Source: an uncultured Pelagibacteraceae bacterium (lineage in GTDB: Bacteria > Pseudomonadota > Alphaproteobacteria > Pelagibacterales > Pelagibacteraceae). From it: a stretch of DNA of 64,000 nt. The notes beneath the pieces are model-generated. The model worked only from the letters and a program-made list of their open reading frames with translations. It searched no databases and was not told the DNA's origin. The stretch lies in the NCBI GenBank assembly GCA_902598735.1, contig CACKCM010000002.1, forward strand, positions 1 to 64,000, in the 5' to 3' direction. The position numbers and the translations under genes are program-made. Positions within the stretch are counted from its first letter, which is position 1; each line of letters begins with the position of its first letter. Below are positions 8,608 to 17,089 of this stretch, in pieces.

Positions 8608-9531
8608 TTATCTATAACCTTGAGCAGCCCATTTTATTACGTCCTTCGCATTACTAGGAGTAACAAAACCAGGTCCTGTCATAACAACACCAGCTGGCAT
8701 TGTTCCATATCTCATATATTGAGAAAAGATAGCTATAGGTAAATAACCTTGTAGATACTGTTGTTGGTCAATTAAGAACTCAACTTTTCCAGCAGCAGCA
8801 GCTTTTAGCATTCCTGGCGACATATCAAATGTACCAAGTTTAACGTTTCCAACTTTACCAGCAGACTCTAACGCTTTTAAAGCAGCTTCTCCCGCAAGAC
8901 CAGCTCCTAAAGTAAGAATAGTGTCATATCCACCACCTAATTTAGCAGCTACAGCTTTTTGAATTTCAGTTGGGTCATTTGATGTACCTAAAATGTCTAC
9001 GGATCCACCAAAGCCTTTTTTGAATCCAGCGCATCTTCTATCTAAAGCAACATTACCTACTTCGTGGTTAACACATAGTGCTTTTTTACCACCTGCAGCT
9101 TTCATTTTTTGTCCACCGCCTACACCAGCTTCAAACTCTGTTTGACCTACGTGAGCACTAATACCTAGTTTCATATAGTCGTCTGAACCTGAATTCATAG
9201 AGATTACTGGGATACCTGCAGATATTGCAGCTTTTACTGATTTACCTAAAGCGGCAGCATCTGGTAAAGTTATCACAATACCTTTTGGTTTTTGAGAAAC
9301 AGCATTGTCTATTAATTTTGCCATTTCGACCATGTCGAATGTTGCTGGTGCTGTGTATTTGCAAGATACTTTCATATCTTTACAAGCTTTATCAACTCCA
9401 TTTTTTGCAACAGACCAGAAAGGATCATTTGCTTGTCCATGAGATACTACAATAATATCAACTGCTAAAGCAGTTACCGACATCATTGCCCAACTCATTA
9501 GAGCAGCAATTGTTAAGTATATTTTTTTCAT
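8608..9531 (-). CDS. Periplasmic sugar-binding protein of ABC transporter (Peripl_BP_4 type)
   Basis: A 307-residue substrate-binding protein beginning MKKIYLTIAALMSWAMMSVTALA, a clear Sec signal peptide with cleavage expected after ALA. The ATG at 9531 is chosen over an upstream start at 9576 because it follows a strong Shine-Dalgarno (GAGGGAAATAATC) and directly starts the signal peptide. The mature part has DIIVVSHGQANDPFWSVAKNG, GIVITLPDAAALG, AGIPVISMNSGSDD and TFDMSPGMLKA, typical of the ribose/fructose/inositol binding family. Neighbouring iol genes suggest a cyclitol ligand such as myo-inositol, but this is context only. It is transcribed first and followed by a strong terminator. Confidence 0.92.
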   Translation of the reverse strand: MKKIYLTIAALMSWAMMSVTALAVDIIVVSHGQANDPFWSVAKNGVDKACKDMKVSCKYTAPATFDMVEMAKLIDNAVSQKPKGIVITLPDAAALGKSVKAAISAGIPVISMNSGSDDYMKLGISAHVGQTEFEAGVGGGQKMKAAGGKKALCVNHEVGNVALDRRCAGFKKGFGGSVDILGTSNDPTEIQKAVAAKLGGGYDTILTLGAGLAGEAALKALESAGKVGNVKLGTFDMSPGMLKAAAAGKVEFLIDQQQYLQGYLPIAIFSQYMRYGTMPAGVVMTGPGFVTPSNAKDVIKWAAQGYR

Positions 9532-9592
9532 GATTATTTCCCTCATTTGTTTGTTAAATTTGTGCAATTTAAACAAAAAATTTATTAAAATT

Positions 9593-9628
9593 CAAAAAGA
9601 AAAAAAATACATACAACTAGAGGTAGTT
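9593..9628 (-). terminator. Possible weak terminator after iolG
   Basis: Five bases beyond the iolG stop, AACTA (9615-9619) and TAGTT (9624-9628) form a 5-bp stem around a 4-base loop. On the minus strand this is followed, after a short gap, by a T-rich run (complement of 9593-9608). The stem is short and AT-rich, so termination would be weak. It would help isolate iolG from the highly expressed binding-protein gene downstream. Confidence 0.35.
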
Positions 9629-9632
9629 AAAA

Positions 9633-10628
9633 TTACTTTAATTTTATTATCTTTTTATACTTTAGAGATTGATATGCAGCATTTGCAATTTTTAAAGCAT
9701 AATAACCATCTTTAAAAGTTGATCTTGGTTTAATTCTATTTTTATGAAGAGAAATCAATTCATTTAATTGTAAATTATAAGCTTCTTTGTATCTTTCGAT
9801 AAAGAAATTTAAAAAAGGTTTTTGTGAATGGGATTGATTTGAATTAAATATCTCTGTCGCAGTACTCTTTTGATTACCTGATAGAAGCATTCCTTTTTTC
9901 CCAAACAATTCAACCCTTTGATCGTATCCAAAAGAACAATGTCTAGAATTTGTGATTACACATATAACGCCTTGTTTTGATTTCATGGTTACCGTAGCTA
10001 ATTCATGATCTTTGATTTTTTTATAAAAATTCTCAAATGAACTTACAGATGAACTTATTTCGGAAATTTCATCCTTATTTAAATAATACCTACATAAATC
10101 AAAATCATGAATCATCATGTCTCTAAAAATGCCCCCAGACGATTTAAGATAAGTTTTTGAAGGAGGCGCTGGATCTCTACTTGTGATTATTATTTTTTCT
10201 AGCCTTCCTATTTTACCTTGTTCTAAATCTTTTTTAATTGAGTAATGGCCAGGATCAAATCTTCGATTAAACCCCATTTGTATCTTCGAATTATTTTTTT
10301 TAACTTTTTTGAAAGTTTTAACAATCTTACTTATATTCAAGTCTAAAGGCTTTTCACAAAAAATAGTTTTATTGTATCTAATGCCCTCTTCAATAAATTT
10401 AATATGAGTGTTTGTAGGGCTTGAAATAAAAATTATATCTACTGTTTTATCTGAAAAAATTTTTTTATAATTTGTTTCAATTTTACAGTTATAAAGATTT
10501 TTAGCTTTTTTTCTTAGTTTATCAATTTTTTCGTATACATAAAGTAGATTAAGTGTTTTATTCAGATATATATTTTGAGCATGCATTTGTCCAATTCTAC
10601 CAAAACCCAAAAGTGCTACATTGATCAT
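9633..10628 (-). CDS. iolG: myo-Inositol 2-dehydrogenase
   Basis: A 331-residue Gfo/Idh/MocA enzyme that oxidises myo-inositol to 2-keto-myo-inositol with NAD, the first catabolic step. The Rossmann start is VALLGFGRIGQMHAQN. The catalytic Lys lies in FCEKPLDLN, and the family-specific stretches GFNRRFDPGHY, ITSRDPAPP and SGGIFRDMMIHDFDLCRYY (the Asp-x3-His catalytic pair) are those of bacterial IolG. Length is normal. It lies upstream of the binding-protein gene on the same strand and is divergent from iolE across 57 AT-rich bases, which must hold both promoters. Confidence 0.93.
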   Translation of the reverse strand: MINVALLGFGRIGQMHAQNIYLNKTLNLLYVYEKIDKLRKKAKNLYNCKIETNYKKIFSDKTVDIIFISSPTNTHIKFIEEGIRYNKTIFCEKPLDLNISKIVKTFKKVKKNNSKIQMGFNRRFDPGHYSIKKDLEQGKIGRLEKIIITSRDPAPPSKTYLKSSGGIFRDMMIHDFDLCRYYLNKDEISEISSSVSSFENFYKKIKDHELATVTMKSKQGVICVITNSRHCSFGYDQRVELFGKKGMLLSGNQKSTATEIFNSNQSHSQKPFLNFFIERYKEAYNLQLNELISLHKNRIKPRSTFKDGYYALKIANAAYQSLKYKKIIKLK

Positions 10629-10685
10629 AAATTCTTTTGTAACTTAATTATTAATAATATAAAATAATATTACTTTCTTAAAACT

Positions 10686-11585
10686 ATGTCGATAAGATTA
10701 GGAATAGCGCCCATTGCATGGAGTAACGATGATATGCCTGAATTAGGTGGCAAAACTCCATTAGAACAATGTTTAAAAGAAGCAAGTATGGCAGGTTTTA
10801 CTGGTATTGAGTCTGGTGGAAAATTTCCGATGAATTCGAAAGAACTTATTCCAAAACTTGAAAAAGAGAGTCTTAAATTGTGTTCAGGTTGGTATGGAGC
10901 TCAACTATTAAAAAGATCGCCCAAAGAAGAATTTAAACTTATGCAAAAACAACTTAGATTATTTAAAGATTGTGAAGCTCCTTGCATGGTTTTTGCTGAG
11001 GTAACAGACTCTGTACAAGGAGATCCTATAACACCGTTATCAAAAAGACCTAAATTAAATAAAGATGATTGGAATAGATTCATTAATTCAATAAATGAAA
11101 TTAGTAAAATGATGATAGATGAAAATATGCCATTAGCTTATCATCATCACATGGGAACTATAATAGAAACTGAAGAAGATACTTCTAGACTTATAGAAAA
11201 TACAAAAGATACAGTTAAATTATTAGTAGACACTGGTCATATGTTGTTTGCTCAAGGTGACTCTATTAAATTAGTTGAAAATTTTTACGAACGTATAATT
11301 CACGTTCATTGTAAAGATATTAGAAAAGATATTTTGGAAAAATCACTGAGAAATGATGCAACATTTAGACAAGCATTTTTAGATGGAGCATTTACTGTGC
11401 CAGGTGATGGATGTATTGACTACATTCCTTTCTTAAATGCTTTAAAGAAAAAAAATTACTCTGGATGGCTTGTTGTAGAAGCCGAACAGGATCCTGCTAA
11501 AGCAAACCCATTTGAATATGCAAAAATTGGATTTAATTATTTAAGCAAAACTGCAAAGCAATGTGGTTTTGAAATTATTAATTAA
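10686..11585 (+). CDS. iolE: myo-Inosose-2 dehydratase
   Basis: A 299-residue TIM-barrel enzyme of the xylose-isomerase-like family that dehydrates 2-keto-myo-inositol, the second step of inositol catabolism. Seen are LGIAPIAWSNDDMPELGG (the IolE N-terminal signature), GFTGIESGGKFP, SGWYGAQLL, LAYHHHMGTIIE, LLVDTGHMLFA, HVHCKDIR and GDGCIDY; the His, Asp and Glu residues in these form the metal site. Length equals the family norm (about 300). It is a single plus-strand gene divergent from iolG. Its last 4 bases overlap the convergent gene that ends at 11582. Confidence 0.95.
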   Translation: MSIRLGIAPIAWSNDDMPELGGKTPLEQCLKEASMAGFTGIESGGKFPMNSKELIPKLEKESLKLCSGWYGAQLLKRSPKEEFKLMQKQLRLFKDCEAPCMVFAEVTDSVQGDPITPLSKRPKLNKDDWNRFINSINEISKMMIDENMPLAYHHHMGTIIETEEDTSRLIENTKDTVKLLVDTGHMLFAQGDSIKLVENFYERIIHVHCKDIRKDILEKSLRNDATFRQAFLDGAFTVPGDGCIDYIPFLNALKKKNYSGWLVVEAEQDPAKANPFEYAKIGFNYLSKTAKQCGFEIIN

Positions 11586-12091
11586 CGATATACAGAAACT
11601 AATTCATTATTACCCGCAGCTACGCAAGGAGACTTTACGCAAGTGCCAACTACCCACTCAGAACCAGCTTCTGATTCAAAGTTATTTAAAGAAACAAAAA
11701 TTATACCTTTATCTGTAGATTGACCCGCTTTACCCTCAGCTTGAATTCTAGGATCTTGAGAAGTTTGTATTAAAGGCTTTTTAATTGAATATGGATTTTT
11801 TAGATCAATATTAGATAACACGTAACTTACAATTTTATCTGAGGTCCACACTGCATCACATTTCTCACCCCAGGATGTCAAAGCTTCTTCATTTGAAATA
11901 CAACTATTTACTTCATTGTTAATGAAATCTACTACTGACTTATGATTAGATTTTATATCATTAGCTTTTTGTAAAACTTCTGATCTAGTTGAAGCTGTCC
12001 ATAATAACATTGCCACTACATACAAAATAGAACTTAATACTAATACTTCTAAGGGTCCGAAATTTTTAAATTTTCTATTTATATTTATCAT
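11582..12091 (-). CDS. Membrane-anchored protein of unknown function, pilin-like topology
   Basis: A 169-residue protein that I cannot assign. Residues 12-30 form one hydrophobic segment (GPLEVLVLSSILYVVAMLL) after a short basic N-terminus, followed by an amphipathic helix (TRSEVLQKANDIKSNHKS) and a C-terminal domain with two Cys pairs, one around residues 63-77 (CISNEEALTSWGEKC) and one near 152-157 (CVKSPC). That arrangement resembles type IV pilin-like or pseudopilin subunits, but the prepilin GFTLIE peptidase motif is missing. The ATG of this gene overlaps the stop of the dehydrogenase gene (ATGA), so they share a transcript. Confidence 0.6.
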   Translation of the reverse strand: MININRKFKNFGPLEVLVLSSILYVVAMLLWTASTRSEVLQKANDIKSNHKSVVDFINNEVNSCISNEEALTSWGEKCDAVWTSDKIVSYVLSNIDLKNPYSIKKPLIQTSQDPRIQAEGKAGQSTDKGIIFVSLNNFESEAGSEWVVGTCVKSPCVAAGNNELVSVYR

Positions 12092-13044
12092 AATTTTACA
12101 ATCATAGATTTATCAATGTTATTCTCAAAAAAATCAATAATATTTTTTGTTGTTTCTAAAGACATTCTAGATTTACACTCATTCGTAAATGTTGCTGAAT
12201 GTGGACTTAATAAAACTTTTTTATTTGTTAGTAGAGGATTGTTTTTGTCTACAGGCTCCTTTTCAAAAACATCTAAGCCAGCACCAAATATAATATTCTC
12301 ATTAAGTGCTTTATTCAAATCTTCTTCATTAATTACTCCCCCCCGAGCAGTATTAATAACGATTGATTCTTTTTTCATATTCTTCAGCTTAGAGTAATCT
12401 ATTAAATTTTTGGTTTTATCATTTAAAGGAACATGTAATGACAAATAATCACAAATATTTAAACCTTTATCAAGATTTTCAATTTTTTCTCCTCCAAATT
12501 TTTCTATAATTTCTTTTTTTACGTAAGGATCATAAACTTTCACCTTCATATCAAAACCTTTACATCTTTTAATTAAAGTTTGACCTATTCTACCAAATCC
12601 AACAATAAGAATTTCTTTGTTAAATAGTTCTAAAGTTTTAATAGATGAAGCATTTTTTTTAAAATTACCAATTCTTACTTCATGGTCATATTGATTAATA
12701 CTTTTAGAAATAGATAGCATCATATAAATTACATGCTCTGCTACGGCTACCGCATTAGCAGTAGCAGTGATTAATAAAGTTATATTATTTTTCTTGATAT
12801 AATTTAAATCAACATTGTCATAACCTACACCATGCCTTGAAATAACTTTTAATTTTTTACAATTTAGCAAAATTTTTTCATTTAATTTTGAAACTCTGAG
12901 AGTGCATGCATCAAATTTAGGTAAAACTTTAATCAAATTTTCTTCAGAACTATCCTCAATTATTTCAAATTTAAAATTCTGATTTTCTTTTAATAAATTT
13001 AATCCATCTTGATGAATTTTTTCAATTATAGCAACATGTATCAT
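12088..13044 (-). CDS. D-isomer-specific 2-hydroxyacid dehydrogenase
   Basis: A 318-residue NAD-dependent dehydrogenase similar to 3-phosphoglycerate and glycerate/hydroxypyruvate dehydrogenases. It shows HGVGYDNVDL, the nucleotide-binding loop VGFGRIGQTL with Asp at the end of the next strand (VYDPY), the catalytic Arg in INTARGGVINE, Glu in FEKEPVD and His in LLSPHSATFTNE. It has no C-terminal ACT domain, so it is a short SerA-type or a hydroxypyruvate/glyoxylate reductase; the physiological substrate is not determined. It is downstream of an SGNH hydrolase gene with 2 bases between them. Confidence 0.85.
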   Translation of the reverse strand: MIHVAIIEKIHQDGLNLLKENQNFKFEIIEDSSEENLIKVLPKFDACTLRVSKLNEKILLNCKKLKVISRHGVGYDNVDLNYIKKNNITLLITATANAVAVAEHVIYMMLSISKSINQYDHEVRIGNFKKNASSIKTLELFNKEILIVGFGRIGQTLIKRCKGFDMKVKVYDPYVKKEIIEKFGGEKIENLDKGLNICDYLSLHVPLNDKTKNLIDYSKLKNMKKESIVINTARGGVINEEDLNKALNENIIFGAGLDVFEKEPVDKNNPLLTNKKVLLSPHSATFTNECKSRMSLETTKNIIDFFENNIDKSMIVKL

Positions 13045-13046
13045 TT

Positions 13047-14144
13047 TTATATTTTCTCTTTTAATTTTTTTTGAATTTTTTCAGATATGTACTTTGCAAT
13101 TTTTCTATTTCCAGAAGGGCGAGTATGTATACCATCATAAAAATCAACTTTGTTATAAAAATTTGGCTCATCATCTAAACATAAACAATTTATAGATTTT
13201 ATATTACATACTTTTTTGGTTTCTTCATTAATATATTTTAATAAATTAAATAAAATATGATTAGGAGATAATGTTTGAGTAATTACTATAGCTTCTGAGC
13301 CAAATTTACCAATCTTATCAATTAAAGTTTTTAGCCGATCTTTATATTCATTAGAAAATTTTTGAGTTATGTTATTATATTTAAATTCATAGGGCTTAGA
13401 TATATTCTTTTCATTCCAAGTATCTGTTGAATGGATTAAGTTATATTTTTTTGCTTCCTTAATTCCGCTTTTAAGCTTATGCACTTTATATATAAAACTA
13501 TTATTTTTTAAATACTTAAAAATTCTGTCGTATATATTTCTATCTAGCAAATAATCTGATCTATATAAAAATTTTTCAAATTTATTTGAATTTAATGTTC
13601 TTAAAAGTGCAGCTGAGTCATTTATACCGATATAAAGTAAAAATATTTTTGGTTTGAAATTTGGTATCTTGTTAAACCACATATCAAAGTTAAATAAATG
13701 TCCAAGAGTACTTTGTCCATCAACACCTGCATTTGCTACCTTAATATTGAATCCTTTCAAGGCTAATTCTTCTTGTAATAAATGAGACCAGGTTAATTTC
13801 TCATCTATCCATCTTTCATCTGTTGTGCTCCCTCCTAATGTAACAATGTCTACTGATGAAACATCTATGAAATCTCCCCTAAATCCATTTTCATCTCTTT
13901 TATACATTGCTGCATGTTTTGAGTTGTAGTGTTTTGGTTCCCAAACTTTTGTAATATTTCTAGGTATTATAAGAGAAGAAAAATTATTTTTTAATAACCA
14001 GCTTCCAAAAAATAACTCAATTAGAAAAAAACTAATCACGAAAGAAAAAAAAAAGTTATGTGAAAAAAGATATAAAATTATTAAACAAATCGAAAATATT
14101 GAAAAAGACTGTAAAATTTTAAAATTTAATTTTTTGATCTTCAT
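13047..14144 (-). CDS. Membrane-anchored SGNH/GDSL-family hydrolase
   Basis: A 365-residue protein with two hydrophobic segments in the first 55 residues and then an SGNH-like domain. Block I is VTLGGSTTDERW (the Ser of GGST as nucleophile), block III is LLYIGINDSAAL (Asn), and block V is DGIHTRPSGNR (Asp and His). Members of this type in marine bacteria often act on O-acyl groups of cell-surface sugars. That role is an inference here; the substrate is unknown. The product is probably periplasmic, tethered to the inner membrane. The gene follows a small ORF and tRNA-Glu on the same strand. Confidence 0.75.
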   Translation of the reverse strand: MKIKKLNFKILQSFSIFSICLIILYLFSHNFFFSFVISFFLIELFFGSWLLKNNFSSLIIPRNITKVWEPKHYNSKHAAMYKRDENGFRGDFIDVSSVDIVTLGGSTTDERWIDEKLTWSHLLQEELALKGFNIKVANAGVDGQSTLGHLFNFDMWFNKIPNFKPKIFLLYIGINDSAALLRTLNSNKFEKFLYRSDYLLDRNIYDRIFKYLKNNSFIYKVHKLKSGIKEAKKYNLIHSTDTWNEKNISKPYEFKYNNITQKFSNEYKDRLKTLIDKIGKFGSEAIVITQTLSPNHILFNLLKYINEETKKVCNIKSINCLCLDDEPNFYNKVDFYDGIHTRPSGNRKIAKYISEKIQKKLKEKI

Positions 14145-14162
14145 AAAAAATTTTTATAAAGA

Positions 14163-14288
14163 TCACCATAATGGGTAAATATCGTCTGTATCATCTTTTT
14201 TTTCAATATTTTTTTTTTTTGATTTTGACTTAAATATATTTAAGTAAAATAACTTTAATTTATAAAGGAATATTTTTATTAAATTCAT
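14163..14288 (-). CDS. Small ORF, 41 residues, function unknown
   Basis: A frame with ATG at 14288 and TGA at 14163-14165 fills most of the space between tRNA-Glu and the SGNH hydrolase gene. It encodes a hydrophobic/aromatic N-terminal third (MNLIKIFLYKLKLFYLN), a Lys/Ser-rich middle and an acidic end DDTDDIYPLW. The segregated composition and the Pro-Leu-Trp terminus look protein-like, not random AT-rich DNA. No family is recognised and the evidence is composition and position only. Confidence 0.45.
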   Translation of the reverse strand: MNLIKIFLYKLKLFYLNIFKSKSKKKNIEKKDDTDDIYPLW

Positions 14289-14310
14289 AACATTTAAAAT
14301 TTACAAATTT

Positions 14311-14385
14311 TGGCGGTCCCAAGGGGAATCGAACCCCTCTTTGTTGGATGAAAACCAACTGTCCTAACCGATAGACGATGGGACC
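14311..14385 (-). tRNA. tRNA-Glu (anticodon UUC)
   Basis: A 75-base tRNA with encoded CCA (14311-14313). The acceptor stem GGTCCCA pairs with TGGGACC, followed by discriminator G. The anticodon stem GTTGG/CCAAC encloses loop TTTTCAT with anticodon TTC, and the T arm contains GGGGTTCGATTCCCC. The 5' 22 bases (14364-14385) are also the last codons of recJ, so the tRNA must be processed out of a transcript that reads through that gene or starts within it. Confidence 0.97.
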
Positions 14386-16151
14386 ACATTTTTGAGTGTC
14401 TTATTAACAGAAATATCATCGATAATAAACTCCACATTTGATTGCCCTTGCCACTCGTTTAAGGATAATTTTCCAGCAATATTAAATAATTTATTATCTT
14501 TTTTAAGCAAATATGCTCCAATTTCATTTTCTACACAGTTAAATGCTATTGATTTGACTGTTGTTCCGTCTAATCCAACTAAAACTGATTTTATGTGTTT
14601 ATCCTTAACAATCTTATTATTAACAGATTTCATATTTTCTAAAACGAACTTTGGTTCTGGATTACCAGAACCAAAAGGGGCAAGTGTATTGACTTTATTA
14701 AAGAATTGGATGTTCAAGGCAGTTGGAGCTATTACGCTGTCTAAATATAATGGCTTAATTTTTGTATTAATATTATTTAATTTCTCAAATCTTTTAAGAA
14801 TAAATTTTTTAAATTTTTCAATATTTTCATTTTTAATTGTAAATCCTCCCGCCATTTTGTGTCCTCCACCTTTAATTAAAATATTTTCTTGAACAGCAGA
14901 AATAATTACTGAACCAATATCAAAACCGTTAATTGATCGAGCTGATGCTTTACCGATGCCATTATTGTCTTCTGAAATTATTATTACTGGTTTATTAAAT
15001 ATATCTTTAATTCTAGACGCAACTATTCCAATTACACCTTCATGTAAATTTTTCCCATGAATGACCATTGCAGGATCATGTGCTTCGCCTCCTAAATTTT
15101 TCAAGATTTTATCCAAAACATCTTTTTCTAAAATTTGTCTCTCTTTATTGAAGTTATCTAGTTCAGAAGCTAACTTAAAAACATCTTTAGGGTTATTGCT
15201 AATTAATAAATTTGCTCCATGAGAAGACTTTCCTACTCTACCTCCAGCATTAATTCTTGGACCTAATAGATATCCAATGTGATAAACATTTGGTTTGCTT
15301 TGAATATTACAAATATCAAGTAACGTTTTTAATCCTAGATTTTTTTTTGATTTTAAAATTTTTAATCCTTGAGAGACAATTGCTCTATTTAAACCAACTA
15401 AAGGAACTACGTCACAAATAGTTCCTAATGCAACTAAATCCAAATATTCAAGTAAATTCGGCTCTGTTTGTTTTATTTTGTTGAACCATCCAGATTGCCT
15501 TAATTCTTTATTCAAAGAAATTAAAAACATAAAAACAACACCAGCAGCACACAGATATTTTAAATTAGATTTGTCGTCTAATCTGTTTGGATTTACTATT
15601 GAGTAAGCTTTAGGTAAATTTATTTCCGATTGGTGATGATCGAGGACTATCACATCAGTTTTGTAATTAGATGCGAAATTTATTGCATCAAAGGACAGCG
15701 TTCCACAATCTACAGTGAAAATCAATTTAGTTCCGTTATCTATTAATTTTTTGAAAGATTCAGCTGAAGGTCCATACCCTTCTTTTTTTCTATCTGGTAT
15801 ATAAATTTCATAAGAAACATTTATCGAATTAAAAAAATTTGCAAGTAATGCAGTTGCTGAAGCACCATCGACATCATAATCTCCAAAAATACCAATTTTA
15901 TGTTTTTTAGAAATTGCATGCATTGTTCTTTTTGCTGATTTTTGCATATCATTTATAATTTCAGGATTAGGCAGTAAATTCTTAATAGAAGGATTTAAAA
16001 AAGATTGAACATCCTCTTTTTTGATATTTCTAATTGATAAAAGCTTTGATGTTAATTCATCTAATGAATAGTTTTCTTTAAAAAAAATAATATCTTGTTC
16101 ATTATATTTCTTAAAAATCCAGTTTTTGTTACTTACTGAATTTGTAATCAT
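14364..16151 (-). CDS. recJ: Single-stranded-DNA-specific 5'-3' exonuclease RecJ
   Basis: A 595-residue DHH-family nuclease for recombination and mismatch repair. The DHH domain shows GIFGDYDVDGASATALL (motif I), IFTVDCGT, VIVLDHHQSE (DHH) and AAGVVFMFLI. The DHHA1 region has HEGVIGIVASRI and the GGGHKMAGGF motif (about residues 426-435), and a C-terminal OB-like domain follows. Length is normal (E. coli 577). The final residues NVVPSSIG and the TAG stop are read from inside the tRNA-Glu gene. The ATG overlaps the glpX stop by 4 bases. Confidence 0.95.
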   Translation of the reverse strand: MITNSVSNKNWIFKKYNEQDIIFFKENYSLDELTSKLLSIRNIKKEDVQSFLNPSIKNLLPNPEIINDMQKSAKRTMHAISKKHKIGIFGDYDVDGASATALLANFFNSINVSYEIYIPDRKKEGYGPSAESFKKLIDNGTKLIFTVDCGTLSFDAINFASNYKTDVIVLDHHQSEINLPKAYSIVNPNRLDDKSNLKYLCAAGVVFMFLISLNKELRQSGWFNKIKQTEPNLLEYLDLVALGTICDVVPLVGLNRAIVSQGLKILKSKKNLGLKTLLDICNIQSKPNVYHIGYLLGPRINAGGRVGKSSHGANLLISNNPKDVFKLASELDNFNKERQILEKDVLDKILKNLGGEAHDPAMVIHGKNLHEGVIGIVASRIKDIFNKPVIIISEDNNGIGKASARSINGFDIGSVIISAVQENILIKGGGHKMAGGFTIKNENIEKFKKFILKRFEKLNNINTKIKPLYLDSVIAPTALNIQFFNKVNTLAPFGSGNPEPKFVLENMKSVNNKIVKDKHIKSVLVGLDGTTVKSIAFNCVENEIGAYLLKKDNKLFNIAGKLSLNEWQGQSNVEFIIDDISVNKTLKNVVPSSIG

Positions 16152-17089
16152 TTATTGTATATATTTTTAATAATTTTGTTAATCTTTTTACTTTTATGTA
16201 ATGCAAAAGTTGTAACTTCATATTCATTTCCTAGGTCTTTAACACCCTTTGTTAAATCTCCATCTGTTACACCTGTTGCGCAGAATATTACATCTCCTTT
16301 TACCATATCTTCTATATTATATTTCTTTTTAAAATCAGTAACACCAAGTTTTTTTGCCCTAATTTTTTCTTCTTCATTTAAAACTAATCGTCCTTGTATC
16401 TGGCCTCCAAAACAAGATAATGCTGATGCTGCTAAAACTCCCTCTGGACCTCCACCTGTGCTGTAGTATATGTCATTTTTTGGTTTCTCTCCTATTACAC
16501 TTAAAACTCCAGCTATATCACCATCTGTTATGAAGTTTATAGTAACTCCTAATTTGTTCATTATATTAACAATCTCGTCATGTCTTGCTCTTTTCATAAC
16601 ACATGCATTTATTTGTGAAGTTTTTTTATTTTTTGCCTCAGCTAGAATTCTAATATTTTTTTCAACTCCATTATCAATATCTAACAAATTTTTAGGTAAA
16701 TTTGATCCAATTGCTATTTTTTCCATGTAAGAGTCAGGTGCTGATAATAATTCGCCTTTTTTTGCAACTGCAATAACAGAAAAAGCATTCGGTTCGTTGT
16801 TTGCTGTAAATTTTGTTCCCTCTAATGGATCAACTGCTATATCAAACTTTGGTCCATTTAATGTGCCTAATCTTTCACCAATATACAACATTGGAGCTTC
16901 ATCCATTTCGCCTTCTCCGATAACAATTGTTCCTTCCATATTAATTTTATTTAATTCTCTTCTCATAGGATCAACAGCTCCTTTATCAGCAGCAATTTTA
17001 TTTTTTTTACCTATAAATTTTGATGCACCAATTGCTGCGTGTTCAGTGGCTTTAATGAATAGATTTAAAAATTTTTGATCTATTGACAT
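16148..17089 (-). CDS. glpX: Fructose-1,6-bisphosphatase class II
   Basis: A 313-residue GlpX-type phosphatase that removes the 1-phosphate of fructose-1,6-bisphosphate (gluconeogenesis). Metal and phosphate ligands are visible in DKGAVDPMRREL, GEGEMDEAPMLYIGE and AVDPLEGTKFTA. YSTGGGPEGVLAA and FCATGVTDGDL are further family marks. It lacks any class I FBPase signature. The gene abuts hom upstream without any spacer and overlaps recJ downstream by 4 bases, so argC-lipoprotein-hom-glpX-recJ behaves as one run. Confidence 0.95.
   Translation of the reverse strand: MSIDQKFLNLFIKATEHAAIGASKFIGKKNKIAADKGAVDPMRRELNKINMEGTIVIGEGEMDEAPMLYIGERLGTLNGPKFDIAVDPLEGTKFTANNEPNAFSVIAVAKKGELLSAPDSYMEKIAIGSNLPKNLLDIDNGVEKNIRILAEAKNKKTSQINACVMKRARHDEIVNIMNKLGVTINFITDGDIAGVLSVIGEKPKNDIYYSTGGGPEGVLAASALSCFGGQIQGRLVLNEEEKIRAKKLGVTDFKKKYNIEDMVKGDVIFCATGVTDGDLTKGVKDLGNEYEVTTFALHKSKKINKIIKNIYNK

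Noticed and set aside
9530-9715. A 61-residue plus-strand frame across the binding-protein leader and the iolG end
   Set aside because: It is antisense to a signal peptide and to iolG; Leu/Ile-rich composition is what AT-rich DNA gives by chance.
14205-14221. A long A/T homopolymer near 14210 as a possible assembly break or frameshift
   Set aside because: The small ORF reads through it in frame as Lys codons, and similar runs are spread over the whole window.
14392-14892. A 166-residue plus-strand frame opposite recJ
   Set aside because: It mirrors the recJ C-terminal domain in another frame; the recJ motifs fix the coding strand.
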